The notes: generated by a model from the letters alone, not told the origin. A stretch of 64,000 nt of DNA from Neobacillus niacini (GCF_023715415.1 NZ_JAMBOB010000002.1:124001-188000), one strand, 5' to 3'. Positions 1 through 8,125 are shown, numbered from the stretch's first letter. Numbers and translations: made by a program.

Positions 1-2
1 AG

Positions 3-680
3 ATTGCCACGAATTTTATTAATATATTTGATGCACTTCTAGAACACGCAAAATCCTCTCCATTGACACAACTAACAGCTCAAGTAGAACCAGAGGTCCT
101 AAAATTAAGGGAATTCAAATTAGACTTAATTAGACAACATCTCGTTGGAAAAATCAAAATCCACCTCTCACCTACTTTTATTAATCATATGGTAAATGAA
201 TTAGAGGAATATTTAAGGATTATCAATCATTTAAAAGAGGGGAATATGCCACCAGTTTACCATGAACTTCATCATCACCTGCTTTGGTTATTAGACGCAG
301 CAGGTCATTCAGACGCTATTTATTCAAATTTAGATGGTGTAGAAGTGCAATTAAGAAAGAAAAGTAAGACATTTAAGAAGGATTTCGAAGGCTTTTATCT
401 AAAAGCTGTAGAGCTGGCAGGCTATTTAAGAACCAATTTGACGACCTTTCCAGCTTTGGCAAAAATGACGAATGAGGCACAATTAGAAATTAAGTTATTT
501 CAAAATTTTTTAACGGAACTAGAAGAATTAGAACTAAGTAACCAAGCATTAGGAACATTTGCACCTCTAATGGCTGACCATATGTACCGGGAAGAATGTT
601 ATTATCTAATGAAATTAGCAGAATCGGCAAACATTGATCCGCCAAATTGTGACCCTGCTAAACCTCGACTTAAGGAATGA
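3..680 (+). CDS. DUF2935 family protein, 5' end outside the window
   Basis: The reading frame is open from the first bases of the window, so the true start lies upstream and only the C-terminal part is present. The protein is all-helical and has the two hallmarks I associate with DUF2935 of Bacillaceae and Clostridia: HHHLLWL about 90 residues in, and a late LMADHMYREECYY segment. Paired His/Glu of this kind suggest a ferritin-like four-helix fold that could bind metal. That is inference from the family, whose function is unknown. The TTG at 63 is internal and is not preceded by a ribosome site. No clear terminator follows the TGA. Family assignment is fairly sure; function is not known. Confidence 0.75.
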   Translation: MATNFINIFDALLEHAKSSPLTQLTAQVEPEVLKLREFKLDLIRQHLVGKIKIHLSPTFINHMVNELEEYLRIINHLKEGNMPPVYHELHHHLLWLLDAAGHSDAIYSNLDGVEVQLRKKSKTFKKDFEGFYLKAVELAGYLRTNLTTFPALAKMTNEAQLEIKLFQNFLTELEELELSNQALGTFAPLMADHMYREECYYLMKLAESANIDPPNCDPAKPRLKE

Positions 681-835
681 AAAAACTTGTGGACAATGTT
701 CTTAAGAGATATGGCATTTGTTGCAGAACGTTACCAAAAAAACACATAATAAAATAAAATTAAAGGATTATTTATATAAATCCATCCCCCTTCATATTAT
801 TTAATAATTATTAATAGGATAGTGGGGGATCTCGG

Positions 836-1021
836 ATGGATATTCATAAATGTCCGGAATGTAGGGCATTAAGACTGTTTGAAGAGGGTAAATGTATAAA
901 TTGTGGGTATTGTTCCAGTATTAGAGCATCAATAAATGCACTTTATTCTAAAAAAAAGAATAGTAAATACCAAGAATATGAAACAATAAAAAGGTTAAGA
1001 GGAAATAGATTTAGTTCGTGA
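836..1021 (+). CDS. Small zinc-ribbon-like protein, 61 aa
   Basis: A short basic protein opening MDIHKCPECRALRLFEEGKC and carrying a second CINCGYC group, so two CxxC knuckles about 13 residues apart can bind one zinc ion. The remaining 35 residues are Lys/Arg-rich with no recognisable domain, which would suit nucleic-acid or protein binding. A weak purine stretch (GGGGGAT, about 825-831) sits before the ATG. The gene stands alone, about 155 bases after the DUF2935 gene with no terminator between. I do not recognise a family beyond a zinc ribbon. The cysteine spacing argues that it is a real gene. Confidence 0.5.
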   Translation: MDIHKCPECRALRLFEEGKCINCGYCSSIRASINALYSKKKNSKYQEYETIKRLRGNRFSS

Positions 1022-1058
1022 GGTCATTAAAGGAGTAGGGGAAAGATAAAGAAAAAAT

Positions 1059-1109
1059 AAGGTGACAGGCACCCCCAAATTATATGGAGTGTACCTGGCA
1101 CCTTTTTGT
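1059..1109. repeat. Imperfect palindromic REP-like element, possible terminator
   Basis: The arms at 1059-1072 and 1091-1104 are inverted copies with two mismatches around an 18-base loop, and each arm is itself nearly self-complementary (GGTGACAGGCACC type). A run of T follows the right arm. It lies between two convergent genes, so it may also end transcription. I found no second copy in this window. Confidence 0.45.
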
Positions 1110-1142
1110 ACTTCATGTTCTCTCTACACCTAGATTCCTAAT

Positions 1143-2054
1143 TTAAGAGGCGGATTCCATTTCCAATGTTGTTGACCTTTTTTTGGTATGTGTAAACTTC
1201 AAATTACCTGCAACTATTCCCCCTAATATTAAAATAACACCCAGCCATTGGAACATACTAACATGCTCGGATAGGACTATCGCGGATAAGATTACAGCTA
1301 TTGGAAGTTCAGAGGACGTTAAAATGGTCCCAAGTCCTGGTCCAACATGCGGCATCCCGATAGTAAATAAAATCGGCGGCAAGACTACCCCTAATAGGCC
1401 AAGATACAAACCGTACGGTGCAATTTCCAATAAAACTGGTAATTGCAAAAACCCTGTTGGCGGATTGAGAATAAAAACAGTAATTAAGCCCCCAGTGGTA
1501 AACAGAGCACTCTTTTGCACGACTGGTGTATCTTTTTCAACTGAGCTGCTAACAAAGATAAAAGTGGTATAGGTCAAAGCGGAAAGCATTCCCCAACCAG
1601 TTCCTTGCCAAGTAATATCTCCGAAGCCCACTCCAATAATTCCTGATGCAAAAATGGAACCAATAAGTAGAATTCCAATAGAAACCATTTTTCCAAGTGT
1701 GGGTGCCTTTTTATAAAAAATCCACTCGAATAAGCTGCCAATCCAAACAAATTGAAATAAAAAGATAATCGCAAGCGAAGCATTTAGGGATTGCAGTGAT
1801 TGGTAATAAAATAGACTTGTTAAACCAAGTGGAATTCCTGATATAAGTAATTTGCCTATTTTCGGCAGTGTCAGTTTTTTCTTTTTCGAAAAAAGAGCTG
1901 CTATCCAGATTAAAAGAGTCCCCATTAAGAATTGACTTCCCGTTACCTGAGCACTCGTAAAACCTGCGGAATAAGCTAGCTTTACAAAAGTTGATAATGC
2001 TCCATAACAGCAGCCTCCTATTAAAACAATTAGTGCGTATTGCCAAGTTTTCAT
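1143..2054 (-). CDS. EamA/DMT family transporter
   Basis: A hydrophobic protein of about 303 residues with ten predicted membrane helices arranged as two EamA repeats, the usual drug/metabolite transporter design. A conserved Pro/Gly-rich segment (SSELPIAVILSAIVLSEH) lies near helix 9. The start is placed at MKTWQYA (2054) because an AAAGGGG ribosome site lies just upstream; the frame extends 15 codons further without one. Substrate cannot be read from sequence. The gene is monocistronic and preceded by a 130-base leader with a strong promoter, a possible leader peptide and an intrinsic terminator, so expression is probably attenuated. The downstream side holds a palindromic repeat. The family is certain, the substrate unknown. 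Confidence 0.9.
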   Translation of the reverse strand: MKTWQYALIVLIGGCCYGALSTFVKLAYSAGFTSAQVTGSQFLMGTLLIWIAALFSKKKKLTLPKIGKLLISGIPLGLTSLFYYQSLQSLNASLAIIFLFQFVWIGSLFEWIFYKKAPTLGKMVSIGILLIGSIFASGIIGVGFGDITWQGTGWGMLSALTYTTFIFVSSSVEKDTPVVQKSALFTTGGLITVFILNPPTGFLQLPVLLEIAPYGLYLGLLGVVLPPILFTIGMPHVGPGLGTILTSSELPIAVILSAIVLSEHVSMFQWLGVILILGGIVAGNLKFTHTKKRSTTLEMESAS

Positions 2055-2076
2055 GTTTTTTACCCCTTTCAATTCT

Positions 2077-2123
2077 AAAAAAACAAACAAAAAAGCCACA
2101 CAGCTATATAAAAGCTGTGTGGC
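2077..2123 (-). terminator. Intrinsic terminator inside the EamA leader (attenuator)
   Basis: On the minus strand an 11-bp perfect stem (2113-2123 with 2095-2105) closes a 7-base loop and is followed by a T-rich tail. It lies between the promoter at 2189-2217 and the EamA start, so it must be bypassed for expression. Confidence 0.8.
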
Positions 2124-2154
2124 GAAAATAGAGATTCTCTAGAAAAGTCCACAT
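2104..2154 (-). CDS. Possible leader peptide, 16 aa, in the EamA leader
   Basis: The minus-strand leader contains ATG followed by 15 sense codons, giving MWTFLENLYFRHTAFI, and a TAG stop that falls in the loop of the downstream terminator hairpin. The peptide is rich in aromatic residues (W, F, Y, F, H, F). Ribosomes translating to the stop would cover the 5' arm of the hairpin, the geometry expected of translation-controlled attenuation. Against it, no GGAGG-type site lies at normal spacing (the nearest purine stretch, AAAGG, is about 25 bases upstream). The reading frame is certain; its translation is inference. Confidence 0.4.
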   Translation of the reverse strand: MWTFLENLYFRHTAFI

Positions 2155-2188
2155 ACAATGTTTTTTTGAAATTCAATTTACCTTTGCC

Positions 2189-2217
2189 ATCATAAATGAA
2201 AACAAAACGAATGTCAA
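2189..2217 (-). promoter_or_regulatory. SigA promoter of the EamA transporter leader
   Basis: The minus strand reads TTGACA (2217-2212), a 17-base spacer, then TATGAT (2194-2189). This is a near-consensus SigA promoter, giving a start near 2182 and a leader of about 130 bases. Confidence 0.8.
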
Positions 2218-2310
2218 TAAAAAAGAGTTTGGTTATGAATAAAAAAACTTGTTAAGGATAGTAAAGTCAATTTATTTTCAAAACAAAAACGGAACTTGAG
2301 GGTGAAAGTT

Positions 2311-2523
2311 GTGCGAACTACAGGATTTCTAATCTTAATTTTAATAAGTACAATCTCTCTAGTTGTTCTTATAGACAAAATACAAGGCCATGATTTGTCC
2401 GAAGCATGGTTTAGTCTTAGTAAATTATTAAAGGTAGCTAAAGGAGAAGATTATTTTCTTATTTTGATTTGTTTCATAATATTGGTTCTGCTAATTTTGG
2501 ATAAAATCAGAAAAAGAAAATAA
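2311..2523 (+). CDS. Small protein with two membrane helices, 70 aa
   Basis: The protein has an N-terminal hydrophobic helix (LILILISTISLVVL), a polar middle of about 30 residues and a second C-terminal helix (FLILICFIILVLLIL) ending in basic residues. The GTG at 2311 is chosen because GAGGG (2298-2302) lies 8 bases before it; TTG at 2296 would have no ribosome site. Size and two-helix plan recall the accessory D subunits of some germinant receptors, and the next genes are a germinant receptor operon. However, this gene points the other way and converges with it, so it is not part of that operon. Role unknown. Confidence 0.45.
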   Translation: MRTTGFLILILISTISLVVLIDKIQGHDLSEAWFSLSKLLKVAKGEDYFLILICFIILVLLILDKIRKRK

Positions 2524-2536
2524 CTTCTTTGAATTT

Positions 2537-3637
2537 TCAATTCATCACATTTTTTATTTTCCCCTTTATTAAGACAGTGAGTAGTAATAAAAGAGGGACG
2601 ACTATCTGTAATGGAATATGAAGCATATAAGGTACGATTTCTAGCCCTTCATCTAAATGTTTTTGATAACTAGGTGCTATCATAATGGACGATAGGAATA
2701 TAATTCCCCCTATTGAATACGTGGTTAGTGCACTTGATTTTATCTTAAACAGAGTGTTCATTCCAATGACTGCACAAAAGAAAAACATAGATACTTTAAT
2801 AAATCCTAAGAACACAACTAAAATGATGACAAAAGAATCTAAACGCTGGATAAATCCTGCAATATCTATAAAACTGGCTGCTTTAAGTGCAGGAAATGAA
2901 GATCTTGCCAAGACGTCAGTTCCTAGTACACAAATTAATAAAAGAATGTTTAAGGTAAAATAGAGGCCAGCAAATAGTACGGCCATCATTCCCGTCTTGA
3001 ATATTTTTGTTTGTTTATTCAAATAGGGGAGAATCATTGAGAACGTAATTAATTCCCCATAAGGAACGGTTATATTCAGCGGCAGTTCTTTTACGATCGG
3101 TTTCCATCCTTCTGCAAGTATTGGTCTAATATTTTCGATATGGATTAGCTCGGTTATGATAAACATGATATTTATGATTAATATGGTAAGACCAATCAAA
3201 AAAAAGCAAATACTTGCTACCCTTGCAAATACTTCAAACCCAAAATTCACTGTGTAGATTAAGGTAAACATCATACAAATACCGATAACCGTGATTGAAG
3301 TTTTGAAGTAGGCAGAATTAATGAGTATTTCTTCAATATCTCGTAAAACTCTTGATGCTATATAAATAAAATAAATAATATAAAAATAACTGATGATGCT
3401 TCCTAGGAAATTACCCCAAATTTTTCTTACATATTCTGTTAGGGGAAGAGTAGGAAATTTCTTATGAAGTTGAAAGTAAATCGTGAATAATATTAACCCA
3501 GCTAAAGGTGAGATAAGGGTTACGATCCAGGCATCTTGTTTTGCTCCGCTGCCTATGTCTAAAAATATGGTGGTCCCAAACAAAAAAAGGACGATTAAGC
3601 AGAAAAGTTGATACCCATCAATTCTCTCATTAGACAT
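2537..3637 (-). CDS. Spore germination permease, GerAB family (GerKB-like)
   Basis: A 366-residue integral membrane protein with about ten helices of the GerAB/endospore germination permease family, related to APC amino acid transporters. This B subunit sits in the spore inner membrane and in studied receptors helps recognise the germinant. The start MSNERIDGYQ has a good AGAGGTGAG site. It is the last gene of an operon in the order A-C-B with gaps of about 20 bases; that order is the one known for gerK of B. subtilis, so a GerK-like receptor is likely. It would be expected under SigG in the forespore. The germinant cannot be read from sequence. Confidence 0.92.
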   Translation of the reverse strand: MSNERIDGYQLFCLIVLFLFGTTIFLDIGSGAKQDAWIVTLISPLAGLILFTIYFQLHKKFPTLPLTEYVRKIWGNFLGSIISYFYIIYFIYIASRVLRDIEEILINSAYFKTSITVIGICMMFTLIYTVNFGFEVFARVASICFFLIGLTILIINIMFIITELIHIENIRPILAEGWKPIVKELPLNITVPYGELITFSMILPYLNKQTKIFKTGMMAVLFAGLYFTLNILLLICVLGTDVLARSSFPALKAASFIDIAGFIQRLDSFVIILVVFLGFIKVSMFFFCAVIGMNTLFKIKSSALTTYSIGGIIFLSSIMIAPSYQKHLDEGLEIVPYMLHIPLQIVVPLLLLLTVLIKGKIKNVMN

Positions 3638-3657
3638 TGCTGCTCACCTCTTGGTTA

Positions 3658-4830
3658 TTAATTGGGTTCATAGGGATCGGTTACGTGGCCTGAATCATTT
3701 ATAGAAGCTTTTACGTTAACCGCCACTTTTGCCTTGCTGAAAAGGGTATTCCACTCTTTTTTGTGTTTTTTCCAATAACTAGGATTATCTTTTGACAATT
3801 TGGTTCCAAATCCAAACACATCAGTTCCTGTATCCTGTGAGATTTGAATGGTTCGCTGGACTTGTCTTGTTATTTCTTTTTCTAAATCCTCCTCTATATC
3901 TGTTAACACTTTTGTGTTAGTTAAATCTTTATTACAGTTCACTTCCGATATTTCAGTGTTTATTGCTATGTTCACTTGTAAAGTGGGAATAGGCTTTAAA
4001 AGGGTTTTTATTGTACCTCTCATTCTTTTAGAGATAAGTGTCATATTCTTTTTTTCACAGGGTATTGTAAATGACGTACTGTCAATTTCTGATAAAACTA
4101 AATGGACGTTCCGTGCCATTTCACCATCATACCAGGTTACCAATTTATCTTTATTAAATAATGCTAAACCACTAACTTCAATAACAGATGGTTTAATATT
4201 ATTTAAATTGTCAGTTTGGTTTTTGGATGTTAGGTTTTTATTTAACTTAATTCCTGGTAATACCAGGTCTTTTCCTTCACTTGAAAGAATAGTAATGACT
4301 TCATGTAAGGACATAACTTTTGAAATCCCATACATTTTTTGGTTGTTTTCACTTGTACTTCTAACACTTTTTGTTGGATTTGATTCAAGCGGTTCAACCA
4401 CCCCGAGTACATTTTCTGCTGAAGTTCCTCTTGCAATAAAAATGGGAAAAGTAGATTTTGCTTGTTTTCCTCGTTCAAATGCATCAAATACCAAATTTGT
4501 ACCTTTTCGTGCCAACTCTTCACTAATGACGACCAATGATAAGTGTGAAAGGTCGTTATATCTCGGGATAATAATAGATGCTCTCCGATAGGCTTCTGTT
4601 ATTGTCTCTGCTTCTACCGTATAGTTAGAAACTGGTATCCCGGTAGGAGCCCCTGTCGGAGACAATTGGCTTGGGTTAATCAATTGGAACGTAACTCGAT
4701 ATCCATCATCAATATCCTGAGAGACATCTATTCCCATGGCAATAATAAGGCCTAGTTCGTTTAACTCCCTATAATTGGAACAGCCAGGGATTAACAATAG
4801 GATGAAGAGTAAAGTGACGAGTTTTCTCAT
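3658..4830 (-). CDS. Spore germination lipoprotein, GerAC family (GerKC-like)
   Basis: A 390-residue secreted lipoprotein: a short basic and hydrophobic signal ends in the lipobox LIPGC at about residues 13-17. The mature part opens NYRELNELGLIIAMGID, characteristic of Ger(x)C proteins. The C subunit is anchored on the outer face of the spore inner membrane and is essential to receptor function. Length is normal and no motif is broken. It sits between the A and B genes with 19- and 20-base gaps, so the three are surely co-transcribed. Confidence 0.93.
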   Translation of the reverse strand: MRKLVTLLFILLLIPGCSNYRELNELGLIIAMGIDVSQDIDDGYRVTFQLINPSQLSPTGAPTGIPVSNYTVEAETITEAYRRASIIIPRYNDLSHLSLVVISEELARKGTNLVFDAFERGKQAKSTFPIFIARGTSAENVLGVVEPLESNPTKSVRSTSENNQKMYGISKVMSLHEVITILSSEGKDLVLPGIKLNKNLTSKNQTDNLNNIKPSVIEVSGLALFNKDKLVTWYDGEMARNVHLVLSEIDSTSFTIPCEKKNMTLISKRMRGTIKTLLKPIPTLQVNIAINTEISEVNCNKDLTNTKVLTDIEEDLEKEITRQVQRTIQISQDTGTDVFGFGTKLSKDNPSYWKKHKKEWNTLFSKAKVAVNVKASINDSGHVTDPYEPN

Positions 4831-4849
4831 TTGTAACTCCTGCTCGAAT

Positions 4850-6331
4850 TCATTTTGTTTTAGTATCTTTTTGAATATTTGAATGAGTCATGTTTAAAGA
4901 AGTAATTGGAAACCGGATTAAGCTATCTTTTTGAGCGCCCATTCTGAATGGTGCAAAAGGAGCAACATAAGGCACGCCGAACGAGCGTAGACTACAAAGA
5001 TGTACTAATATACATAATGTGAGTAGCAAAATGCCATAAAATCCTATAAAAGCCGAACTGAAAATCAATAAAAACCGCAAGCCTCTTGCAGTGTTGACAA
5101 TATTTGTGTTCGGAAGTGTAAAGCTATTTATAGCTGACGTGGCTACAATGATAACAATTGCTGCAGAAACAAATCCTGCTTCCACTGCAGCTTGTCCTAA
5201 AATTAGTGCCCCAACAATGGAAACGGCTGGACCAATTGCTCTAGGCATCCGAACTCCAGCCTCTCTTAGTACTTCAAATGCTAGTTCCATAAGTAATAAT
5301 TCAATGATTACTGGAAAAGGAACCCTTTCTCTTTGTGCCATTAACGTGACCATTAATGTAGTAGGGATTAATCCCTGATGGTGCGTAATTAAAGCTAAAT
5401 AAATGGCGGAGGCATACATATTCAAAAGGAAAGAGCCAATTCGAATTAATCTCAAAAATGAGCTGAAAACATTATTTTCATAGTAATCTTCTGGAGATTG
5501 AAAGAACTGAATGAGTAATACCGGTAAAATTAAGACAAATGGTGTTCCTTGGATAATAATAGCAATTTTGCCCTCTAATAAATTCGCAGCAACTATATCA
5601 GGTCTTTCAGAACTTTGCATAAGAGGAAAGAGTGTTTTTCTGTTGTCTCGTATTGCTTCTTCTATATAATTGGCTTCAAGAATGCTGTCTATCTTAATCT
5701 TATTTATCCGAGACATCACTTCCATGACAATGTTGTGATCAGCAATTCCCTCAATATACATAAACCCTACGTCTGTTTTGGTTACACTGCCTACTTTTGT
5801 TGTTTTAAGCCTTAATTTAGCATTTTGGATTCTAGACCGAACCAATGATATGTTTGTACTTATATTCTCTGTAAAGCTATCCTTAGGACCTTTAATAACG
5901 GTTTGGGTAGTAGGTTCAGTAATCGACCGGGATTGAATTTTTTTAGTACCTAGAATGAGAGCTTTTGAATAATCTTCTATCAAAATAACGGTATTGCCTG
6001 CCAAGATGCTATCTAAAAGTTCTGACCAATCTAAGATAAACTGGATAGAGGGCACAGAAATAATTTGAACCATTTTGTCAGCTATATCATTCTCTGTTTT
6101 AAAAGAAGGGGTTTCTTTATGAAGTTGTATAATCGGGCTGATTACATTTTCATTAATGCTATGTTCATCAACGATGCCTTCAATATGTAGAATCGCTACA
6201 TTTTTAGTGGAAACTTTGAGCCTTCTAATTGATAAATCATCGCTATTTCCGAGTTCGATTTCTAGTCTTTTAATGTTTTCCTCTACATTCTCGCTAAGTG
6301 GAATTAGATGATTTTGATTCCTACCAGACAT
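4850..6331 (-). CDS. Spore germination protein, GerAA family (GerKA-like)
   Basis: A 493-residue protein with a soluble N-terminal domain (about residues 1-270) followed by about five membrane helices and a short hydrophilic tail, the normal GerAA plan. The conserved PFPVIIELLLMELAFEVLRE and RMPRAIGPAVSIVGALILGQ segments are present. The start MSGRNQNHLIP at 6331 is chosen for its AAAGGGGA site; an in-frame ATG at 6367 has none. It heads the receptor operon. A CATAATA box on the minus strand at 6392-6398 resembles a SigG -10, but I see no matching -35, so the promoter is unproven. A terminator at 6410-6439 shields the operon from the gene upstream. Confidence 0.93.
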   Translation of the reverse strand: MSGRNQNHLIPLSENVEENIKRLEIELGNSDDLSIRRLKVSTKNVAILHIEGIVDEHSINENVISPIIQLHKETPSFKTENDIADKMVQIISVPSIQFILDWSELLDSILAGNTVILIEDYSKALILGTKKIQSRSITEPTTQTVIKGPKDSFTENISTNISLVRSRIQNAKLRLKTTKVGSVTKTDVGFMYIEGIADHNIVMEVMSRINKIKIDSILEANYIEEAIRDNRKTLFPLMQSSERPDIVAANLLEGKIAIIIQGTPFVLILPVLLIQFFQSPEDYYENNVFSSFLRLIRIGSFLLNMYASAIYLALITHHQGLIPTTLMVTLMAQRERVPFPVIIELLLMELAFEVLREAGVRMPRAIGPAVSIVGALILGQAAVEAGFVSAAIVIIVATSAINSFTLPNTNIVNTARGLRFLLIFSSAFIGFYGILLLTLCILVHLCSLRSFGVPYVAPFAPFRMGAQKDSLIRFPITSLNMTHSNIQKDTKTK

Positions 6332-6409
6332 AGTAAATTCCCCTTTAGAGAAAAATTTTCTAAACAATATTATTTTTTCCAGGAATATCTTTATTATGTT
6401 TAAATAAAT

Positions 6410-6439
6410 AAAAAAGACTTAACCCCGTGGTTAAGTCTT
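6410..6439 (-). terminator. Intrinsic terminator
   Basis: A perfect 11-bp stem (6414-6424 with 6429-6439) with a 4-base loop is followed on the minus strand by a T-rich tail. It ends transcription of the gene at 6594-7292 before the germination operon. Confidence 0.8.
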
Positions 6440-6593
6440 ATTAATATATAAATTTCCTTCATTCAGATAGCGATTAAACCTTTCCTTATTATTTTTTTCT
6501 ATCTATTCAATCGAAAAGGATTATTCTCATAGTCCTTATGTTTCGATTTGTATATCAGTATGAAATTGTCTAGTCCTTTTCTAATAACTGCAT

Positions 6594-7292
6594 TTAGCCT
6601 CCCTTCATGATAAAAATGGGTTGGTTGTGATCACCTGGACCGATAAAATCTAATGCGGCAGGAGAGAATACCATAACTTTTCTTTTAACGCCCTCAAATA
6701 ACATTCGGATTGGATCTATCACTTCAGTATCTTGAAAGACATGGGCTCCAAAGAATATACTCTTTTTGGTTCTCCCTCCGAAGACAATCATGTTTCTCTT
6801 TTTAACTGTTTCAACTTTGACACTTTCATTTGACTCGTTATAAAGTGTCATTGGTACTTTTTCTGTTTGTAAAACCTCTTCTTCAATCGAAGCGACTAAT
6901 CCTATTTCACGATTATTTAAAACTAAGACGAATTCATAACCTGCTGCGGTTTTCTTTTGAACAACTGTCACCTCATTTGTAATAAACGTGACAAAATCAT
7001 CGGATTCATTCGTTGCTGAGTCTGGAGAGGTCTCTTTTTTCTTGATGACGCGAAAATATACTTTAGCTCCAATTTCTTCATCTGTGAAGTCGAAGGGGTT
7101 TATACTGTGTGTGTGTACGAGGTACAAATTATTTACCTTATCTTTACTGTTTAGTTGGACACACAAAGCAACATCTTCATTCACCGCCTTACCCATTTCG
7201 TTCGAGAGCATAGGGACATTCATTTTCATTCCTGGAAATTGAACGAAGATGTAGCTGAAGTTTTTCTTTGGCTGTACATCCAGAAGTCTCAT
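6594..7292 (-). CDS. Unrecognised 232-aa protein
   Basis: I do not recognise a family. The protein is soluble, of mixed strand/helix character, with no signal peptide or membrane helix. It opens MRLLDVQPKKNFSYIFVQFP, has a Ser/Asp/Glu-rich linker near residues 85-100 (SPDSATNESDD) and ends in a Gly/Pro-rich GPGDHNQPIFIMKGG. The many short beta-like stretches suggest two small beta-rich domains joined by that linker. GGAAAGG lies about 10 bases before the ATG. It is a single gene with its own terminator, between the germination operon and a long AT-rich regulatory region. A spore or storage-related role is possible from neighbours only. Confidence 0.7.
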   Translation of the reverse strand: MRLLDVQPKKNFSYIFVQFPGMKMNVPMLSNEMGKAVNEDVALCVQLNSKDKVNNLYLVHTHSINPFDFTDEEIGAKVYFRVIKKKETSPDSATNESDDFVTFITNEVTVVQKKTAAGYEFVLVLNNREIGLVASIEEEVLQTEKVPMTLYNESNESVKVETVKKRNMIVFGGRTKKSIFFGAHVFQDTEVIDPIRMLFEGVKRKVMVFSPAALDFIGPGDHNQPIFIMKGG

Positions 7293-7633
7293 AAACTCAC
7301 AACCTTTCCGAATAGTTACAAGATTATTACCTTGTAAATGTATAATTCAATATTCTTTCTTACTTTCCTGTTTTGTATGACGAGTTTCCATCGTCACTTT
7401 CTTATGAAATGCGATGGTTCCTCCCTATAATTGAGGATTTATGAGCAATTCTATTATCGAAAAACAAAGAATGGAAAGTATTTGTCGTTTAATTCAACAA
7501 TTCCCTATTACCTTATAATCTGTACTCCCATTTAGGATTAACTGAAAGTAAACAATAAATGAATTTCATCCATTTTACACGATCATTATTACGAGTTAGA
7601 TGAAATTAATAATACTTATTAGAGGAAAAATTT

Positions 7634-7654
7634 ATATATGTAATTTACATATAT
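7634..7654. promoter_or_regulatory. Perfect 21-bp palindrome, operator-like site 1
   Basis: Two exact 10-base half-sites, ATATATGTAA and its complement, flank a single central base. It lies 100 bases before the small gene at 7754, and similar sites occur at 7672-7692 and 8126-8146, so it is probably a regulator binding site. The regulator is unknown. Confidence 0.55.
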
Positions 7655-7671
7655 GGATAAAACGAGTTATT

Positions 7672-7692
7672 ATATATGTAAATTACACATAA
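7672..7692. promoter_or_regulatory. Operator-like palindrome 2, overlapping a likely -35
   Basis: The half-site ATATATGTAA is repeated here as an 8/10 palindrome, 38 bases centre-to-centre from site 1. It overlaps TTACAC (7683-7688), which with TACAAT (7704-7709) could form a weak promoter for the 7754 gene. That would make the site repressive. Confidence 0.5.
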
Positions 7693-7753
7693 GAGTAAAA
7701 TTATACAATAGGTGCTAAAAGGTTATCATTATTTTAAGAATGGAGGCATTTTT

Positions 7754-7885
7754 GTGAGTGAGAAAGAAGAAGTTTTAATTTATAAGACATCCAATATTCT
7801 TAGGAAAGATACGAGCATAATGAGATTAAACGATATTATTGAGGAACTGGTACGAATCATTGAATCCAAAACAATAGATAAATGA
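7754..7885 (+). CDS. Small protein, 43 aa, GTG start
   Basis: The frame opens at GTG with a textbook GGAGG (7742-7746) eight bases upstream and ends at TGA 7883-7885. The product is charged and helical, opening MSEKEEVLIYKTSNILRKDT and ending in an amphipathic IIEELVRIIESK helix. I do not recognise it. It has its own upstream palindromes and promoter-like boxes and is followed after 26 bases by an intrinsic terminator, so it looks like a complete single-gene unit. It lies upstream of the phasin-like gene and shares related operator-like sites with it. Confidence 0.55.
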   Translation: MSEKEEVLIYKTSNILRKDTSIMRLNDIIEELVRIIESKTIDK

Positions 7886-7911
7886 TAGCTTGATTATGAC
7901 AATGTAAAGAT

Positions 7912-7946
7912 AAGAGCGATTCTCATTCGAGAGCCGCTCTTTTAAT
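7912..7946 (+). terminator. Intrinsic terminator after the 43-aa gene
   Basis: Stem AAGAGCG (7912-7918) pairs with CGCTCTT (7935-7941), with a further inner TCTC/GAGA pairing, and is followed by a T run. Confidence 0.75.
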
Positions 7947-8125
7947 TAACTGGCTCCATGATGAGGTGAAGGGAGAAGCGGTGAAAAAGCAGTAGTAGTA
8001 CAGAAAACAGTGAATAGTGTGAACGAGCCATAAGATTAGCTTAATATTAATGATTTTCCTAAATAGTCAAATAATAGACAAAATAACAAATTTTATGCAT
8101 ATTTTCGTTTGACTAATCATTACTT

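Larger units (their letters stand above)
7293..7753. other. 461-base non-coding region with palindromes
   Basis: AT-rich and without a convincing gene. It holds a small hairpin near 7380, a 9-bp inverted repeat (AATTTCATC...GATGAAATT) around 7563-7608, and the two operator-like palindromes listed separately. A 25-codon frame at 7441-7518 is too short to call. Confidence 0.6.

Noticed and set aside
1183..2046. Frames overlapping the first EamA gene on both strands
   Set aside because: They are alternative frames within a clear transporter gene.
3848..4591. 247-codon plus-strand frame opposite the GerAC gene
   Set aside because: It is wholly antisense to a well-supported lipoprotein gene, has no ribosome site, and its product looks like no protein.
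7441..7518. 25-codon frame opening MSNSIIEKQRMESICRLIQQ
   Set aside because: GAGG lies near the ATG but too close for good initiation, the product is very short, and nothing else supports a gene.
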